NCBI GenBank assembly: GCA_016932075.1
Contig: JAFGDP010000123.1
Coordinates: forward strand, 16,573 to 80,572
Origin: Chitinispirillaceae bacterium
Lineage (GTDB): Bacteria; Fibrobacterota; Chitinivibrionia; Chitinivibrionales; Chitinispirillaceae
Length of the DNA stretch: 64,000 bases
Reading direction: 5' to 3'
Shown: positions 1 to 8,707 of the stretch, piece after piece
Numbering within the stretch: position 1 is the first letter of the stretch
How the letters are laid out: each line of letters begins with the position of its first letter
Position numbers and translations under genes: made by a program
The notes under the pieces: model-generated
Seen by the model: only the letters and a program-made list of their open reading frames with translations
The model's database searches: none
What the model was told of the DNA's origin: nothing

Positions 1-1246
1 CGGTCTGCTGCTCCTTGCTGTAGACCAGATAGGCGGTATCACCGGTCAAGGCCCGGTACTTGTTGGTATCGACGTCGGAAAAGCCGCCCTCCCTTGTGAA
101 CGGCGGATCGACATCCTCCCACCCACGCGCAAAAGGAGAGCTTTGACTGCTGATATCTTCGTAGTAGTTGTCATTTCTGCTCCTGGCATCATCAAAAAAA
201 CGCTCGTCGCTCGAATCGCTGAAAAAGATCGTACGGTAAATAGAGTCACCTTTTTCACTGCCATACTCGCTTTCAAGGTATCCTCTTAATGAGTCAAGGT
301 AGGTTTCGAATCGTACCGGGTCATACAGGCTGTCGGCGTAGGCCCGCGCCTCTTTCCTCTGGCGTTTTGACTTTGCCATGAACGAATAGCCGGCGCCGAA
401 GACCACGGCCTCGAGCACGGCAAACCCTGCCGCCATAAGGTTTGATTGTGCGTACACCTGGCCGGATCCCGGCAGAATAAAGGACAGGAGCATGGCGAGC
501 TTGGGCGAGCGATACTCCTTGAGATTCGCCGCAAAATTGATGGCACGCACTTTTTCAATATTCTTCGTTTTCTCAGGAAGCGGCGCAGGGGTGTGTGCAG
601 CAGCGGCTCCGGTCTTCCCTGTGTGCGCCGTATCAAGCACCGGTCTGGCAATGAGGGGCGCGGACGAATCGGATGCTGCTGCAGGTTCTGCGGGCGCCGC
701 AGAGTCCGCCTGTGCAGAATCACGGCGTGTGGTGTCTTTTTGCGCGACCGCGGTACTCTTTGGCGGGCTGCTTTTTTCCTGGCCGAGAATCGACTCCTCG
801 CCGCCGTCGAGGATCAGCTCTTCATCTATGGTGGTTATGGATCCATCCTTTGTGCCAAAGTCACCTGCAGGTGCAGGCGTCTTTTTTACCGATGCGGAGT
901 CAGTCGCTGGCTTTTGTTCCGTCTGTGAGGGTTTCCCCTGCGCTGAATCCGCAGCCTTTATGGCAGCGCCTTTTTGCCGGTTGCCGGCCATCGCCTTTTC
1001 ACTCTTTGGCGACTCCTGTGCTGGCGGCTTCTTTTCGGGGGATTTGTTTTCCTGCGCAACAACATCGGGGCCGGTTGTTGCGCCGCCTTCATCAAGAATC
1101 AGCTTCTCATCAAGCGTTGCAGTTACGGGTGAAACCTTGACCGCTTCATTTACCGTTCCGGATGAATCCTTCGGATCGGCAGCGGTTGAAAACGTACATA
1201 AAGCACTGGAAAAAACAAGAATAAACAGGAATCTGAACAAGGTCAT
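1..1246 (-). CDS. DUF5683-type membrane protein, 3' end outside window
   Basis: The frame is open from an ATG at 1246 down to the window edge, so at least 415 residues are present and the stop lies outside. Residues 1-23 look like a signal peptide or N-terminal anchor. A long Ala/Pro/Lys/Ser-rich low-complexity stretch follows to about residue 230. It holds two related short motifs, LDEKLILDEGG (about 45-55) and IDEELILDGGEE (about 145-155). After this comes a hydrophobic block containing SFILPGSGQVYAQ, the pattern I associate with DUF5683-type envelope proteins, and then an acidic Tyr/Asp-rich region. It follows dapB with 78 bp between. Its role is unknown. A high-quality plus-strand frame over the same DNA is only its shadow. 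Confidence 0.75.
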   Translation of the reverse strand, partial: MTLFRFLFILVFSSALCTFSTAADPKDSSGTVNEAVKVSPVTATLDEKLILDEGGATTGPDVVAQENKSPEKKPPAQESPKSEKAMAGNRQKGAAIKAADSAQGKPSQTEQKPATDSASVKKTPAPAGDFGTKDGSITTIDEELILDGGEESILGQEKSSPPKSTAVAQKDTTRRDSAQADSAAPAEPAAASDSSAPLIARPVLDTAHTGKTGAAAAHTPAPLPEKTKNIEKVRAINFAANLKEYRSPKLAMLLSFILPGSGQVYAQSNLMAAGFAVLEAVVFGAGYSFMAKSKRQRKEARAYADSLYDPVRFETYLDSLRGYLESEYGSEKGDSIYRTIFFSDSSDERFFDDARSRNDNYYEDISSQSSPFARGWEDVDPPFTREGGFSDVDTNKYRALTGDTAYLVYSKEQQT

Positions 1247-1324
1247 AATGGTATTGTGGTCCCACCTGTCATAAGGGCATTACCTATAATTTTACAATCA
1301 CCATGCGGTTTTCCGCAATCAGAT

Positions 1325-2137
1325 TCAAATACCAAGCACATCATTCATCGAATAAAATCCGCTCTTTTGCTCCGCGAGCCAGATGGCCGCCGCAACCGCC
1401 CCCTGCGCTAAGGTGCTCCGGCTGTGAGCGACATGACGCAGTTCAATCCGTTCTCCGGCACCGGCAAAAAGCACGGTATGATCGCCCACGATATCGCCTC
1501 CCCGCACCGCATGCATGCCGACCTCTTTTTTCGGCCGATCCTCCGAAGCCATGCCGGCGCGACCGTTTCGTATTACCTCATCATACGTGAGTCCGTAGGC
1601 CGATGCCGCGATTTCCCCAAGACGCCGGGCCGTACCGCTGGGTGCGTCCTTTTTATGCCGGTGATGCGCTTCAATGATCTCGATATCAAACTGGTCCTTC
1701 AAACGGGAACTGACAAGCCCGGTCAGGTGAAAAAGCAGGTTCATTCCCAAGCTCATGTTGGGGCTCACCAGCACGGGCATGCGCTTTGATGCTTCCCGGG
1801 CAAGCGAAAGTGTCGGCTCGTCGAGCCCGGTTGTTCCTATCACGAGACGCGTCACCCTGGTAGGTACCAGACGGAGCAGCGCTGCTGTCGAGGATGGCGA
1901 GGAAAAATCTATGATAACCGACTGCTGCAGACTTCCTTCGTCAAGAACGTCTTTGAGGGGAAAACCAAGAGGTCCCCTGCCAATACAGGCACCGTAATCT
2001 TCGCCGAGGCGATCGTGGCCGTGAGCTTCAATCGCTCCGCCGAGCGAAACCGCCGGATTGTCCAGGGCTACACGGGCGATCTCAACCCCCATCTTTCCCA
2101 GTGCGCCGTTGATGATTATCGGAGTCGGCACCGTCAT
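1325..2137 (-). CDS. dapB: 4-hydroxy-tetrahydrodipicolinate reductase
   Basis: DapB reduces the DapA product with NAD(P)H in the diaminopimelate/lysine pathway and acts in the cytoplasm. The N-terminus carries the nucleotide-binding G-x-x-G-x-x-G pattern at residues 11-17 (GALGKMG). The catalytic block HHRHKKDAPSGTA is present mid-protein. The length of 270 residues is normal for the family. I start at the ATG at 2137, which has AGAGGA just upstream, rather than the GTG four codons earlier. It follows dapA with 15 bp between, so the two are almost certainly co-transcribed and supply meso-DAP for peptidoglycan and lysine. Confidence 0.96.
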   Translation of the reverse strand: MTVPTPIIINGALGKMGVEIARVALDNPAVSLGGAIEAHGHDRLGEDYGACIGRGPLGFPLKDVLDEGSLQQSVIIDFSSPSSTAALLRLVPTRVTRLVIGTTGLDEPTLSLAREASKRMPVLVSPNMSLGMNLLFHLTGLVSSRLKDQFDIEIIEAHHRHKKDAPSGTARRLGEIAASAYGLTYDEVIRNGRAGMASEDRPKKEVGMHAVRGGDIVGDHTVLFAGAGERIELRHVAHSRSTLAQGAVAAAIWLAEQKSGFYSMNDVLGI

Positions 2138-2152
2138 GGTTCCTCTCACCGG

Positions 2153-3034
2153 TTAAAGGGAAAAGCCGTATGCACGTAATACGGAAACGAGCCGTTCTTT
2201 ATTGCCTTCCCCCATGGGAACCAGCGGTAATCGAAGCGTTCCTGCATTCATGCCGAGCACATTCATGGCTGTTTTCACGGGAATCGGGTTGGTCTCGATG
2301 AACATCGCCTGCGACAGCGGGAGAAGCGCTTCGTGGAGCGAAAGTGCCTCAGCCATATCCTTCGCGAAAAATGCGTCTACCATGGCGATCGGTTTTTCCG
2401 GTGCGATATTAGCCACCACGGAAATGATTCCTTTACCTCCGCATGCAAGAATGGGCAGGGTAAGCGGATCATCGCCGGAAAGAATGGTCAGCCGTTCGCC
2501 GCACCTCCGGTGGATTTCCGAGATCTGCAGCACGTTACCGCTCGCTTCCTTGACCGCTACGATATTCTCAAACTCGCAGAGGCGCTCGACGGTGGCGGGC
2601 AGGAGATTGACCCCGGTGCGGCCCGGAACATTGTACATCACGATAGGGATATCCACCTCTGAGGCAATGGTCTTGAAATGCCGGAACAATCCCTCCTGTG
2701 TGGGTTTATTGTAATAGGGGGTGATGCAGAGAATCGCGTCCGCTCCCTTTTCGCGGGCATGTTTCGCCGCGTTGAGGGATTCTGCCGTGTTGTTGGAGCC
2801 TGCTCCGGCAATGACCTGTATCCTGCCGCGCGCCTGTTCCAGCGCAATGTCAACGACACGGTTATGCTCTTCCCAGGAAAGCGTTGCGGATTCCCCGGTC
2901 GTACCGCACGGGACGATTCCCGCCACGCCACTGCCGATGAGAAAATCAATATGCGACCGCAGCGCGTTCTCGTGTATAGCCCCGTTTTCCTCAAAAGGGG
3001 TCACGATCGCCACATAACATCCGCGCAGGTCCAT
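2153..3034 (-). CDS. dapA: 4-hydroxy-tetrahydrodipicolinate synthase
   Basis: DapA condenses pyruvate with aspartate semialdehyde, the committed step to diaminopimelate. The 293-residue (beta/alpha)8 protein shows GTTGES at 44-49, the tyrosine of MYNVPGRT at 134, Arg139, and the Schiff-base lysine in VAVKEASG at 162. The ATG at 3034 is preceded by GAGGAGG and gives the usual N-terminus. An upstream in-frame codon would add 13 residues without family support. It lies between rplI and dapB on the same strand, consistent with one long transcript that mixes translation and lysine genes. Confidence 0.97.
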   Translation of the reverse strand: MDLRGCYVAIVTPFEENGAIHENALRSHIDFLIGSGVAGIVPCGTTGESATLSWEEHNRVVDIALEQARGRIQVIAGAGSNNTAESLNAAKHAREKGADAILCITPYYNKPTQEGLFRHFKTIASEVDIPIVMYNVPGRTGVNLLPATVERLCEFENIVAVKEASGNVLQISEIHRRCGERLTILSGDDPLTLPILACGGKGIISVVANIAPEKPIAMVDAFFAKDMAEALSLHEALLPLSQAMFIETNPIPVKTAMNVLGMNAGTLRLPLVPMGEGNKERLVSVLRAYGFSL

Positions 3035-3101
3035 CCTTTTCCTCCTCAGTATCTCAGCGGCCCTGCATACCACGCATTTTTGCGAAACGCACGCCCGTCA
3101 G

Positions 3102-3554
3102 CTATGCCTGTTCTTCTTTGACTACCCAAACTTTGAGCTTCGCGTCGACATCCCGATAAAGCTTGATGGTAACGGAGTAGACTCCCAATTGCCGAATGGG
3201 CTCTTCAAGGTCCACATCGCGTTTTTCTATCTCAAATCCCTCCTTTTTGAGAAAATCGGCGATCTCCTGTGCGGTGACGGAACCGAAAATCTTGTCTTCC
3301 TCACCCACCTTTACCGGAATGGTGCAGGGGACCTGTTCGATCTTCCTGGCACGCACGCGGGCCTCCTTGATCAGTTTTTCTTCCCTTATTTCGGCGATAC
3401 GTTTCGCTTCCGCGACCCGTTTTTTGTTCCCTTCGGTTGCCGGGACGGCGATGCCGGAGGGGATCAGGAAATTGCGCGCATAGCCGTCCTTGACAACAAC
3501 AACATCCATTGCCCTGCCAAGCTGTTCATAATCTTTGGTCAATACTATTTCCAT
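3102..3554 (-). CDS. rplI: 50S ribosomal protein L9
   Basis: L9 is a large-subunit protein with two RNA-binding domains joined by a long helix. The product from ATG 3554 has 150 residues. The N-terminal domain begins MEIVLTKDYEQLG and contains the conserved DGYARNFLIP. A charged connecting helix (about 45-75) leads to the C-terminal domain with KIFGSVTAQEIADFL. GGGGCGG lies just upstream of the chosen start. An in-frame extension of 13 residues further upstream overlaps the end of rpsR and is not expected. It lies 16 bp after rpsR in the rpsF-rpsR-rplI order. Confidence 0.97.
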   Translation of the reverse strand: MEIVLTKDYEQLGRAMDVVVVKDGYARNFLIPSGIAVPATEGNKKRVAEAKRIAEIREEKLIKEARVRARKIEQVPCTIPVKVGEEDKIFGSVTAQEIADFLKKEGFEIEKRDVDLEEPIRQLGVYSVTIKLYRDVDAKLKVWVVKEEQA

Positions 3555-3570
3555 TGTCCGCCCCGTTTCA

Positions 3571-3813
3571 TTATTTGATATTTTCAGAAACAAACGGCAA
3601 CATGCCCAGATGACGGGCTCGTTTTACCGCCTGCGCCAGAAGCCGCTGATTCCGCGCACTCACCCCTGAGAGGCGCCGCGGAACAATCTTGCCTCGCTCC
3701 GTCACATACCGTGAAATAATTTTAACGTCCTTGTAATCGGGCACCATATTGTTGGTTTCAAACCAGCATACCTTCTTTGCCCTTTTTTTCCCGTTATCAC
3801 GCGAATAACCCAT
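3571..3813 (-). CDS. rpsR: 30S ribosomal protein S18
   Basis: S18 pairs with S6 on the platform of the small subunit. The 80-residue product has the family core, with [17 protein letters not shown] and the basic [12 protein letters not shown] segment that contacts 16S rRNA. A GGAGGAAGT ribosome binding site precedes the ATG. It sits 54 bp downstream of rpsF. The single-strand binding protein gene often found between these two is absent here. Confidence 0.97.
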   Translation of the reverse strand: MGYSRDNGKKRAKKVCWFETNNMVPDYKDVKIISRYVTERGKIVPRRLSGVSARNQRLLAQAVKRARHLGMLPFVSENIK

Positions 3814-3867
3814 ACTTCCTCCGGTTCATTTTAATAAGGTCGTTGTTTCATTGGCATGGTGCAACTT

Positions 3868-4266
3868 CTATTCCGCTGCCGCAGGCTCAGGCTGCGGCTC
3901 GGACGTTTTTGTCTGGGCCTCCTGTGTTTCCCGTTCTCTTTCCTTCCTGGAAAAAAACGCCATACGGACCGACTCGGCCTTTGGATCACGTACGACGGTA
4001 AGGAACCGCAGTATCCGTTCATTGAGCTTGATATGGCGCTCAAGGCCGGCAACCACCGTGCCCTCACCTTCGTACACGAAAAGGCAGTAATAGCCGAGAC
4101 TCTTCTTCTTGATGGCGTAGGCCATGGTGCGCTTGCCCCACACGTCGGTTCTTTCGAAAGCTGCATTCTTTTTAAAGAATTCTTCAATCTGCGACTGCTC
4201 TTTGCGCAGCACCTCTTCGGGAAGCGTTCCGTCAAAGACGATGACTGTTTCGTAGGGTCGTTTCAC
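3868..4266 (-). CDS. rpsF: 30S ribosomal protein S6
   Basis: S6 is a small-subunit protein that dimerises with S18. The 132-residue product begins RPYETVIVFDGTL and contains DVWGKRTMAYAIKKK and the GYYCLFVYEGEG strand, all typical. The last 25 residues are a polar Gln/Glu/Pro-rich tail, a common variable end in S6. The start is a GTG at 4266 with a strong AGGAGGT 8 bp upstream. The gene is first in the rpsF-rpsR-rplI group, with a 143-bp gap after pth that holds a small hairpin. Confidence 0.96.
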   Translation of the reverse strand: MKRPYETVIVFDGTLPEEVLRKEQSQIEEFFKKNAAFERTDVWGKRTMAYAIKKKSLGYYCLFVYEGEGTVVAGLERHIKLNERILRFLTVVRDPKAESVRMAFFSRKERERETQEAQTKTSEPQPEPAAAE

Positions 4267-4294
4267 GACGATACCTCCTGTGGTCGTTAAGGCC

Positions 4295-4319
4295 CTGACC
4301 TCATGCAGGAAGGGGTCAG
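4295..4319 (-). promoter_or_regulatory. hairpin in the rpsF leader
   Basis: On the minus strand CTGACC and GGTCAG can pair as a perfect 6-bp stem around a 13-nt loop, about 30 nt ahead of the rpsF GTG. S6-S18 complexes are known to bind leader hairpins of rpsF in many bacteria, so this is a candidate autoregulatory element. I did not match the published motif in detail. Confidence 0.25.
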
Positions 4320-4409
4320 AGCAGGATGTGTCTGAAAACCTGCGTAAATAAAAGCCCGAAATCCTAAACTCTAAATTTTAAGCAATGCATTTCACGTTTG
4401 ACATCGTTT

Positions 4410-5030
4410 TCACCGGTTGAACCGGTTCATGACCGTTTCAATATCCTTTTCGGCAAAACAGAGGCACGCATCAACCGCGCGGACAATGACCGCCTCAAGC
4501 GCATCCTCTTCGTGAGTGGCAAAGCTGCCCAAAACAAACTCCACAGCGCCCATTCCCTGAGGAAGCGGTCCGATACCGATCCGCAGACGCGGGAACGTTT
4601 CTCCCTGCGTACGCACGATCGATGCGAGACCGTTATGCCCGCCGTCCGAACCGCCCCGGCGCGCCCGCATGGTCCCAAGAGGAAGCTGATAATCATCGAC
4701 GACAACCAGCATTCGTGAAACAGGAATCCGGAACGCCTCACGGTACTGCTCGACCGCCGCTCCGGAACGGTTCATGAAGGTGCGTGGTTTGGCGACAAGA
4801 GCTTTCGTACTGGTAAAGAGCGTCCCTGTACTGTAATCCGCATCGCCGAATCGGCCATCGCGTCTATTGGAAAGCCGGCACGCCAGCGCATCAGCGACTC
4901 TGAAACCTATATTGTGCCTGGTCGCCGCGTATTTTTCCCCTCTGTTCCCGAGGCCGAAAAAAAGAACCTCAACTGCCTGGGGCCGCGCCTCTTTTGCCAA
5001 TACCCTCGTAAAAAAAGAGAGCCATGTCAT
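4410..5030 (-). CDS. pth: peptidyl-tRNA hydrolase
   Basis: Pth cleaves peptidyl-tRNA that drops off ribosomes. The protein shows GLGNRGEKYAATRHNIGF, where Asn29 and His39 correspond to the substrate and catalytic residues Asn10/His20 of the E. coli enzyme. VVVDDYQLPLG carries the matching Asp. The usual GLGNPG is GLGNRG here. With ATG 5030 the protein has 206 residues, including about 19 ahead of the normal N-terminus. A TTG six codons earlier is also possible. It follows rplY by 27 bp, the classic ctc-pth pairing. Confidence 0.93.
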   Translation of the reverse strand: MTWLSFFTRVLAKEARPQAVEVLFFGLGNRGEKYAATRHNIGFRVADALACRLSNRRDGRFGDADYSTGTLFTSTKALVAKPRTFMNRSGAAVEQYREAFRIPVSRMLVVVDDYQLPLGTMRARRGGSDGGHNGLASIVRTQGETFPRLRIGIGPLPQGMGAVEFVLGSFATHEEDALEAVIVRAVDACLCFAEKDIETVMNRFNR

Positions 5031-5057
5031 GAGCGACCCGCGTGTCAAAAGTGAAAA

Positions 5058-5726
5058 TCACTTATCCTTCGGCTCGACAGGAGCTTCGCTCGGCGCAGTC
5101 CCGCCTTCAGCCGGCGCCTCGCCTTCGACGGCGGCCTCGGCTTCGACGGGTTTGACTTCCTCTTCACGGATGGCATGCGTCACCACTGCCAGCACTTCGT
5201 CCTCGGATTCCCTGATGGTAACGTCAGGCAGCGAAACGTCACGCACGCGGATTGAATCCCCAATGTCAAGATGCGATACGTCGATGGTGATGTTTTCCGG
5301 GATTTTCGTCGGCATACACTCGATCTTGAGCGTCCTGACCGGATGGCCCAGAACACCGCCGGAGTCCTTGACGCCGATGGGAATCCCGGTCAGCACGAGC
5401 GGACAGTCCACCGTGACTTCCTTGTCCATGGCCACGTGGTGGAAATCGACATGAATGAATTGGTCATCTTTAATAACGTGCCGCTGAATATCACGAATGA
5501 CGGCAATTGAGGTCTCCTTGCCGCCGGCCTTTCCCAGGTCGATGAGATGGGTCAATTTTTTTCCCCTGACCAGGGCCGCGAACTCTTTTTTATCGACTTC
5601 AATCTTTACCGGTTCCATGCCCTGACCATAGTAAATGGCCGGCACCCACCCCTGTTCACGGGCTTTCCGCGTATAGGATTTGCCCGTTCCGCTCCTCGGA
5701 CGGGATTTCAGCTTGATGATCTCCAA
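5058..5726 (-). CDS. rplY: 50S ribosomal protein L25, TL5/CTC type
   Basis: L25 binds 5S rRNA. The product of 222 residues has the N-terminal 5S-binding domain (SRPRSGTGKSYTRKAREQGW, then VPAIYYGQG) and the second beta domain of the long CTC form. It ends in a Glu/Ala/Pro-rich acidic tail of about 40 residues. I start at a TTG at 5726 because AAAGGAGG lies 7 bp upstream and the protein then begins as family members do (x-EIIKLK). Reading further upstream would run into tRNA-Gln. It is the first protein gene after that tRNA. Confidence 0.94.
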   Translation of the reverse strand: MEIIKLKSRPRSGTGKSYTRKAREQGWVPAIYYGQGMEPVKIEVDKKEFAALVRGKKLTHLIDLGKAGGKETSIAVIRDIQRHVIKDDQFIHVDFHHVAMDKEVTVDCPLVLTGIPIGVKDSGGVLGHPVRTLKIECMPTKIPENITIDVSHLDIGDSIRVRDVSLPDVTIRESEDEVLAVVTHAIREEEVKPVEAEAAVEGEAPAEGGTAPSEAPVEPKDK

Positions 5727-5791
5727 AAGCAAACCTCCTTTATCAGACAACCGCCTTGAATACGGAAAATACCTGCCCTGCGGCGACAAAA

Positions 5792-5866
5792 TGGCTGGGG
5801 CGGAAGGATTCGAACCTCCGGATGCGAGGACCAAAACCTCGTGACTTGCCGCTTGTCGACGCCCCA
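5792..5866 (-). tRNA. tRNA-Gln (anticodon TTG)
   Basis: A complete cloverleaf can be drawn on the minus strand. The acceptor TGGGGCG pairs with CGCCCCA, the discriminator is G, and CCA is encoded. The anticodon arm CGAGG-TTTTGGT-CCTCG gives anticodon TTG, which reads CAA. The T arm is CGGAG-GTTCGAA-style with TTCGAAT in the loop. It lies 65 bp ahead of rplY and may share its transcript. Confidence 0.96.
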
Positions 5867-5886
5867 GTAATGATAGGCAATCTTTG

Positions 5887-5916
5887 AATATATATCAGTG
5901 CAACGGTTCCTGTAAA
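5887..5916 (-). promoter_or_regulatory. sigma-70-type promoter for tRNA-Gln/rplY
   Basis: On the minus strand, TTTACA (5911-5916) and TATATT (5887-5892) are separated by 18 bp, and the tRNA-Gln 5' end lies about 20 bp downstream. Each box matches the consensus at 5 of 6 positions. The placement fits the start of the tRNA and ribosomal-protein transcript. Confidence 0.55.
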
Positions 5917-6014
5917 CGAAGAGGCCCGCTATCCGCTCTATTGGCCTTTAAAACCGAATGGTATGGCATATAAACCGGTCACCAGATGCCATTGGCAACT
6001 GCCTCATTTTCAGT

Positions 6015-6043
6015 TTGCATAAAGTGCCACGTTTCCTTATATT
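6015..6043 (+). promoter_or_regulatory. candidate promoter of the GH31 gene
   Basis: TTGCAT and TATATT are separated by exactly 17 bp, about 100 bp ahead of the GH31 start. The -10 box matches at 5 of 6 positions and the -35 box is weaker. An almost identical pair (TTGCCT, 17 bp, TATATT) precedes the DUF4861 gene at 17215-17243. Confidence 0.4.
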
Positions 6044-6143
6044 ATTGTCTAACGGCTCGGAAGAATAACTTTTAATCTTCAGAGCGCTTCCTGCTGGTAC
6101 ATCCATCAGCTGAACGCTGCATTGTTTCAAGGGGGGAGGGACC

Positions 6144-8669
6144 ATGATGTACGCAGCCTATTCATCTGCTGTTTGGGGTCCCAGAAAAGCAGAAAAAATG
6201 AAAGCTGCCCGGCACGCGAGGGTGCCGCTCTTTGTACTGTTCCTCATGGCTTTCCAGGCCCAGGCGCAGATCAGCATTAACGGCCAGAATTGCGAATTAT
6301 CGGTTTCAGAGATCACCGACCGTACGGTTCGTATCACGCTGGTGCCCACCGGCCAGGCCATTATTAACGATCCTATCCTCTCGCACCGGACCTGGCCCGA
6401 CCCTGCCCTGAGAACCACAACCATAAGCGGCAGCCGCACGGTCTCACTCACCGACCTGAACGTGCTGGTCTCCTCTTCACCGCTTCGATTCACCATCACG
6501 GCCAAAACCGGAGATACCGTGCAGGTGGTTTCTTTTACGAGTACAGGCCAGTTCACCTTTGATATAAGCGGTACGTATCCCCTGTTCGGCCTTGGGCAGG
6601 GCGATGAACAGTATTTCAACCGGAGGGGCGCTCTTACTGACATGGGAGATGCCGGCGCTGATGACGGGTTCTATTACGGTTTCCGCGTACCGGTACCGTT
6701 TCTGATAGGCACATCGGGATGGAGCCTGTTCATGCACCGTCCCTACCGGGCACGTCTGGATCTGCGCAACGCCAGCAGCGGCTCAATGACCCCGCTCACC
6801 GGTCACCCGGTGCCGCCCATTGACCTTTTTATCTCCCGGTTTGGCGCGCCGCCCCAGGTCATGGAGGAGTTTTCCGCAATCCTTGGCAAAACCCCGATGC
6901 CGCCCCGCTGGGCGCTCGGTTATTTCCAATCGCACCGCATGCTCGATCGGCCAGGAGGCCCGTGGAGCGCGCTTGCGGTTGCGGATTCGCTGCGAAAAAA
7001 AAGGCTGCCGTGCGACGGTCTCATTTATCTTGGAACGGGCTGGTGCGACCCAGGCTGGAACCTGCAGCAGCCGTCCTTCACCTGGAATCCCACTCCCTTT
7101 CCGGACCCGCAGGCGGCTATGGACAGCCTCCACGCGCAGCATTTCAAGGTCTCCCTTCATACCGTTCTCGGGCCGGGCAACCTGCACGGCAATATCCCTC
7201 CGCTTTCCGGCGAAAGTGTGAACAGCAGCCACATCTCCACGTACTGGGGACAGCACCGGACCGTATTCAGATTAATTGACGGATGGTGGCCTGACGCCGG
7301 CGAAACGAACAACCTTGACGCGCGGCTTGCGCGGGTCCGCATGTACTACCAGGGACCGCTTCAGGACCGGCCGAATGTCAGGCCGTTCCACCTTCACCGG
7401 TCGTTAATTGCCGGCACGCACCGCTACGGCGCTTCGCTCTGGACCGGCGATGTGTACAGCCAGTGGAACGTTCTTTCGCGTCATCCAGGCATGGGTGTGA
7501 ACTCAGTCATGAGCCTTACGCCGTTCTGGGGATCGGACATCGGCGGGTTCTGGCCGACGCAAGAATATACCGCTGAGCTGTATGCGCGATGGTTCCAGTT
7601 CGGCGCATTCTGTCCCCTGTTCCGGTCGCACGGCCGCGACACCTGGTACTATCACACTCCCTGGGGCTGGAATGCCACTGATCCCCAAACCGAAGCGGTT
7701 GCCCGGAAGTATCTGAACCTCCGTTACCAGCTCATGCCCTATCTGTATACCGCTGTCCGCGAAACGTATGATACCGGACTCCCGGTCATGCGAGCGATCT
7801 GGTTCCACTATCCGGCAGACAGAAACGCCTTCATGGTGCCGGACCAGTACCTCTGGGGAAAGGACATTCTGGTCGCGCCGGTGCTGCAGCGGGCAGCAAG
7901 GTCGCGGCAGGTCGTCCTGCCTTCGGGAGACCGGTGGTATGATTTCTGGGACAACAGGGTGCATGCCGGAGGGCAGACAATCTCCCGCACCGTGGATCTT
8001 GAAACCATGCCCCTGTACGTGCGGGCAGGCGCCGTTATCCCGTTTGATACGGTGCGTCTCTATACGGAACAACCGGTGAGCGCTCCCTGCACCATACGCG
8101 TCTACCGCGGCGCCGACGGCGCATTCACGCTGTATGACGACGACAATACCAGCCTTGACTATTTGAATAACAGAAACGTCACCTTCACGCGGTTCACCTG
8201 GAGCGAAAGCGCCTGTTCGCTTGCGATCGAACCGGATTCCCGGTCCACCCTCACGCCGGACTCGGTTATCTACCGGGTCCTGTTTCTGCCAGACGGATAC
8301 GCGGATACCGTCATATACCGGGGCAGCAGGGTGGTGGTGCACGGCGGCTGTTCTGTTAACACAATCCAGGTACGGACTCCGGTCCCGGTATCAGGCTTGA
8401 CTGTTATTGCAAACCCGGCAGACGGAAGAGCGGAAATCAGCTTCACGCTTGACCCCGTACGCGCCGCTTCCGGAGTGCAATTGAGTATCGTTGATACAAG
8501 AGGCAAAACGGTACGGTCGTTGCGGCTTGAAGGGCTGCAATCCGGCTGCAATCGTGTGGTCGTGGACGGTACAGACTGTCGCGGCACCGCGCTGGCACCA
8601 GCCGTCTATTTAGTCCGCCTCCATGCCGGCTCCTGGTCGCTCTCGAAGAAAGCGGTTCTTATCCGGTAA
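6144..8669 (+). CDS. secreted glycoside hydrolase family 31
   Basis: GH31 enzymes cleave alpha-linked glucosides or xylosides. This 841-residue protein has an export signal (hydrophobic VPLFVLFLMAFQAQAQ), the N-terminal beta domain, and the catalytic barrel. The nucleophile Asp384 is in WWPDAGE and the acid/base Asp465 in FWGSDIGG. The last 75 residues form a sorting-like beta domain (VDTRGKTVRSLRL, then PAVYLVRLHAG), as in proteins exported by type IX-like systems. A strong GGGGGGAGG supports the ATG at 6144 or 6147. A later ATG at 6198 would give a cleaner signal peptide. Substrate choice among glucosidase, xylosidase and glucan lyase cannot be read here. Confidence 0.92.
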   Translation: MMYAAYSSAVWGPRKAEKMKAARHARVPLFVLFLMAFQAQAQISINGQNCELSVSEITDRTVRITLVPTGQAIINDPILSHRTWPDPALRTTTISGSRTVSLTDLNVLVSSSPLRFTITAKTGDTVQVVSFTSTGQFTFDISGTYPLFGLGQGDEQYFNRRGALTDMGDAGADDGFYYGFRVPVPFLIGTSGWSLFMHRPYRARLDLRNASSGSMTPLTGHPVPPIDLFISRFGAPPQVMEEFSAILGKTPMPPRWALGYFQSHRMLDRPGGPWSALAVADSLRKKRLPCDGLIYLGTGWCDPGWNLQQPSFTWNPTPFPDPQAAMDSLHAQHFKVSLHTVLGPGNLHGNIPPLSGESVNSSHISTYWGQHRTVFRLIDGWWPDAGETNNLDARLARVRMYYQGPLQDRPNVRPFHLHRSLIAGTHRYGASLWTGDVYSQWNVLSRHPGMGVNSVMSLTPFWGSDIGGFWPTQEYTAELYARWFQFGAFCPLFRSHGRDTWYYHTPWGWNATDPQTEAVARKYLNLRYQLMPYLYTAVRETYDTGLPVMRAIWFHYPADRNAFMVPDQYLWGKDILVAPVLQRAARSRQVVLPSGDRWYDFWDNRVHAGGQTISRTVDLETMPLYVRAGAVIPFDTVRLYTEQPVSAPCTIRVYRGADGAFTLYDDDNTSLDYLNNRNVTFTRFTWSESACSLAIEPDSRSTLTPDSVIYRVLFLPDGYADTVIYRGSRVVVHGGCSVNTIQVRTPVPVSGLTVIANPADGRAEISFTLDPVRAASGVQLSIVDTRGKTVRSLRLEGLQSGCNRVVVDGTDCRGTALAPAVYLVRLHAGSWSLSKKAVLIR

Positions 8670-8707
8670 AGAAAAACCGGTGATATAACGTCTATCATAC
8701 TAGCGGA

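Noticed and set aside
492..1274. Plus-strand frame of 260 codons
   Set aside because: It lies opposite an uninterrupted minus-strand gene with a signal peptide and DUF5683-like block. Its product is Ser/Ala/Phe-rich shadow sequence without motifs.
7503..8342. Minus-strand frame of 279 codons
   Set aside because: It is antiparallel to the catalytic and C-terminal domains of the GH31 gene and has no binding site or recognisable pattern.
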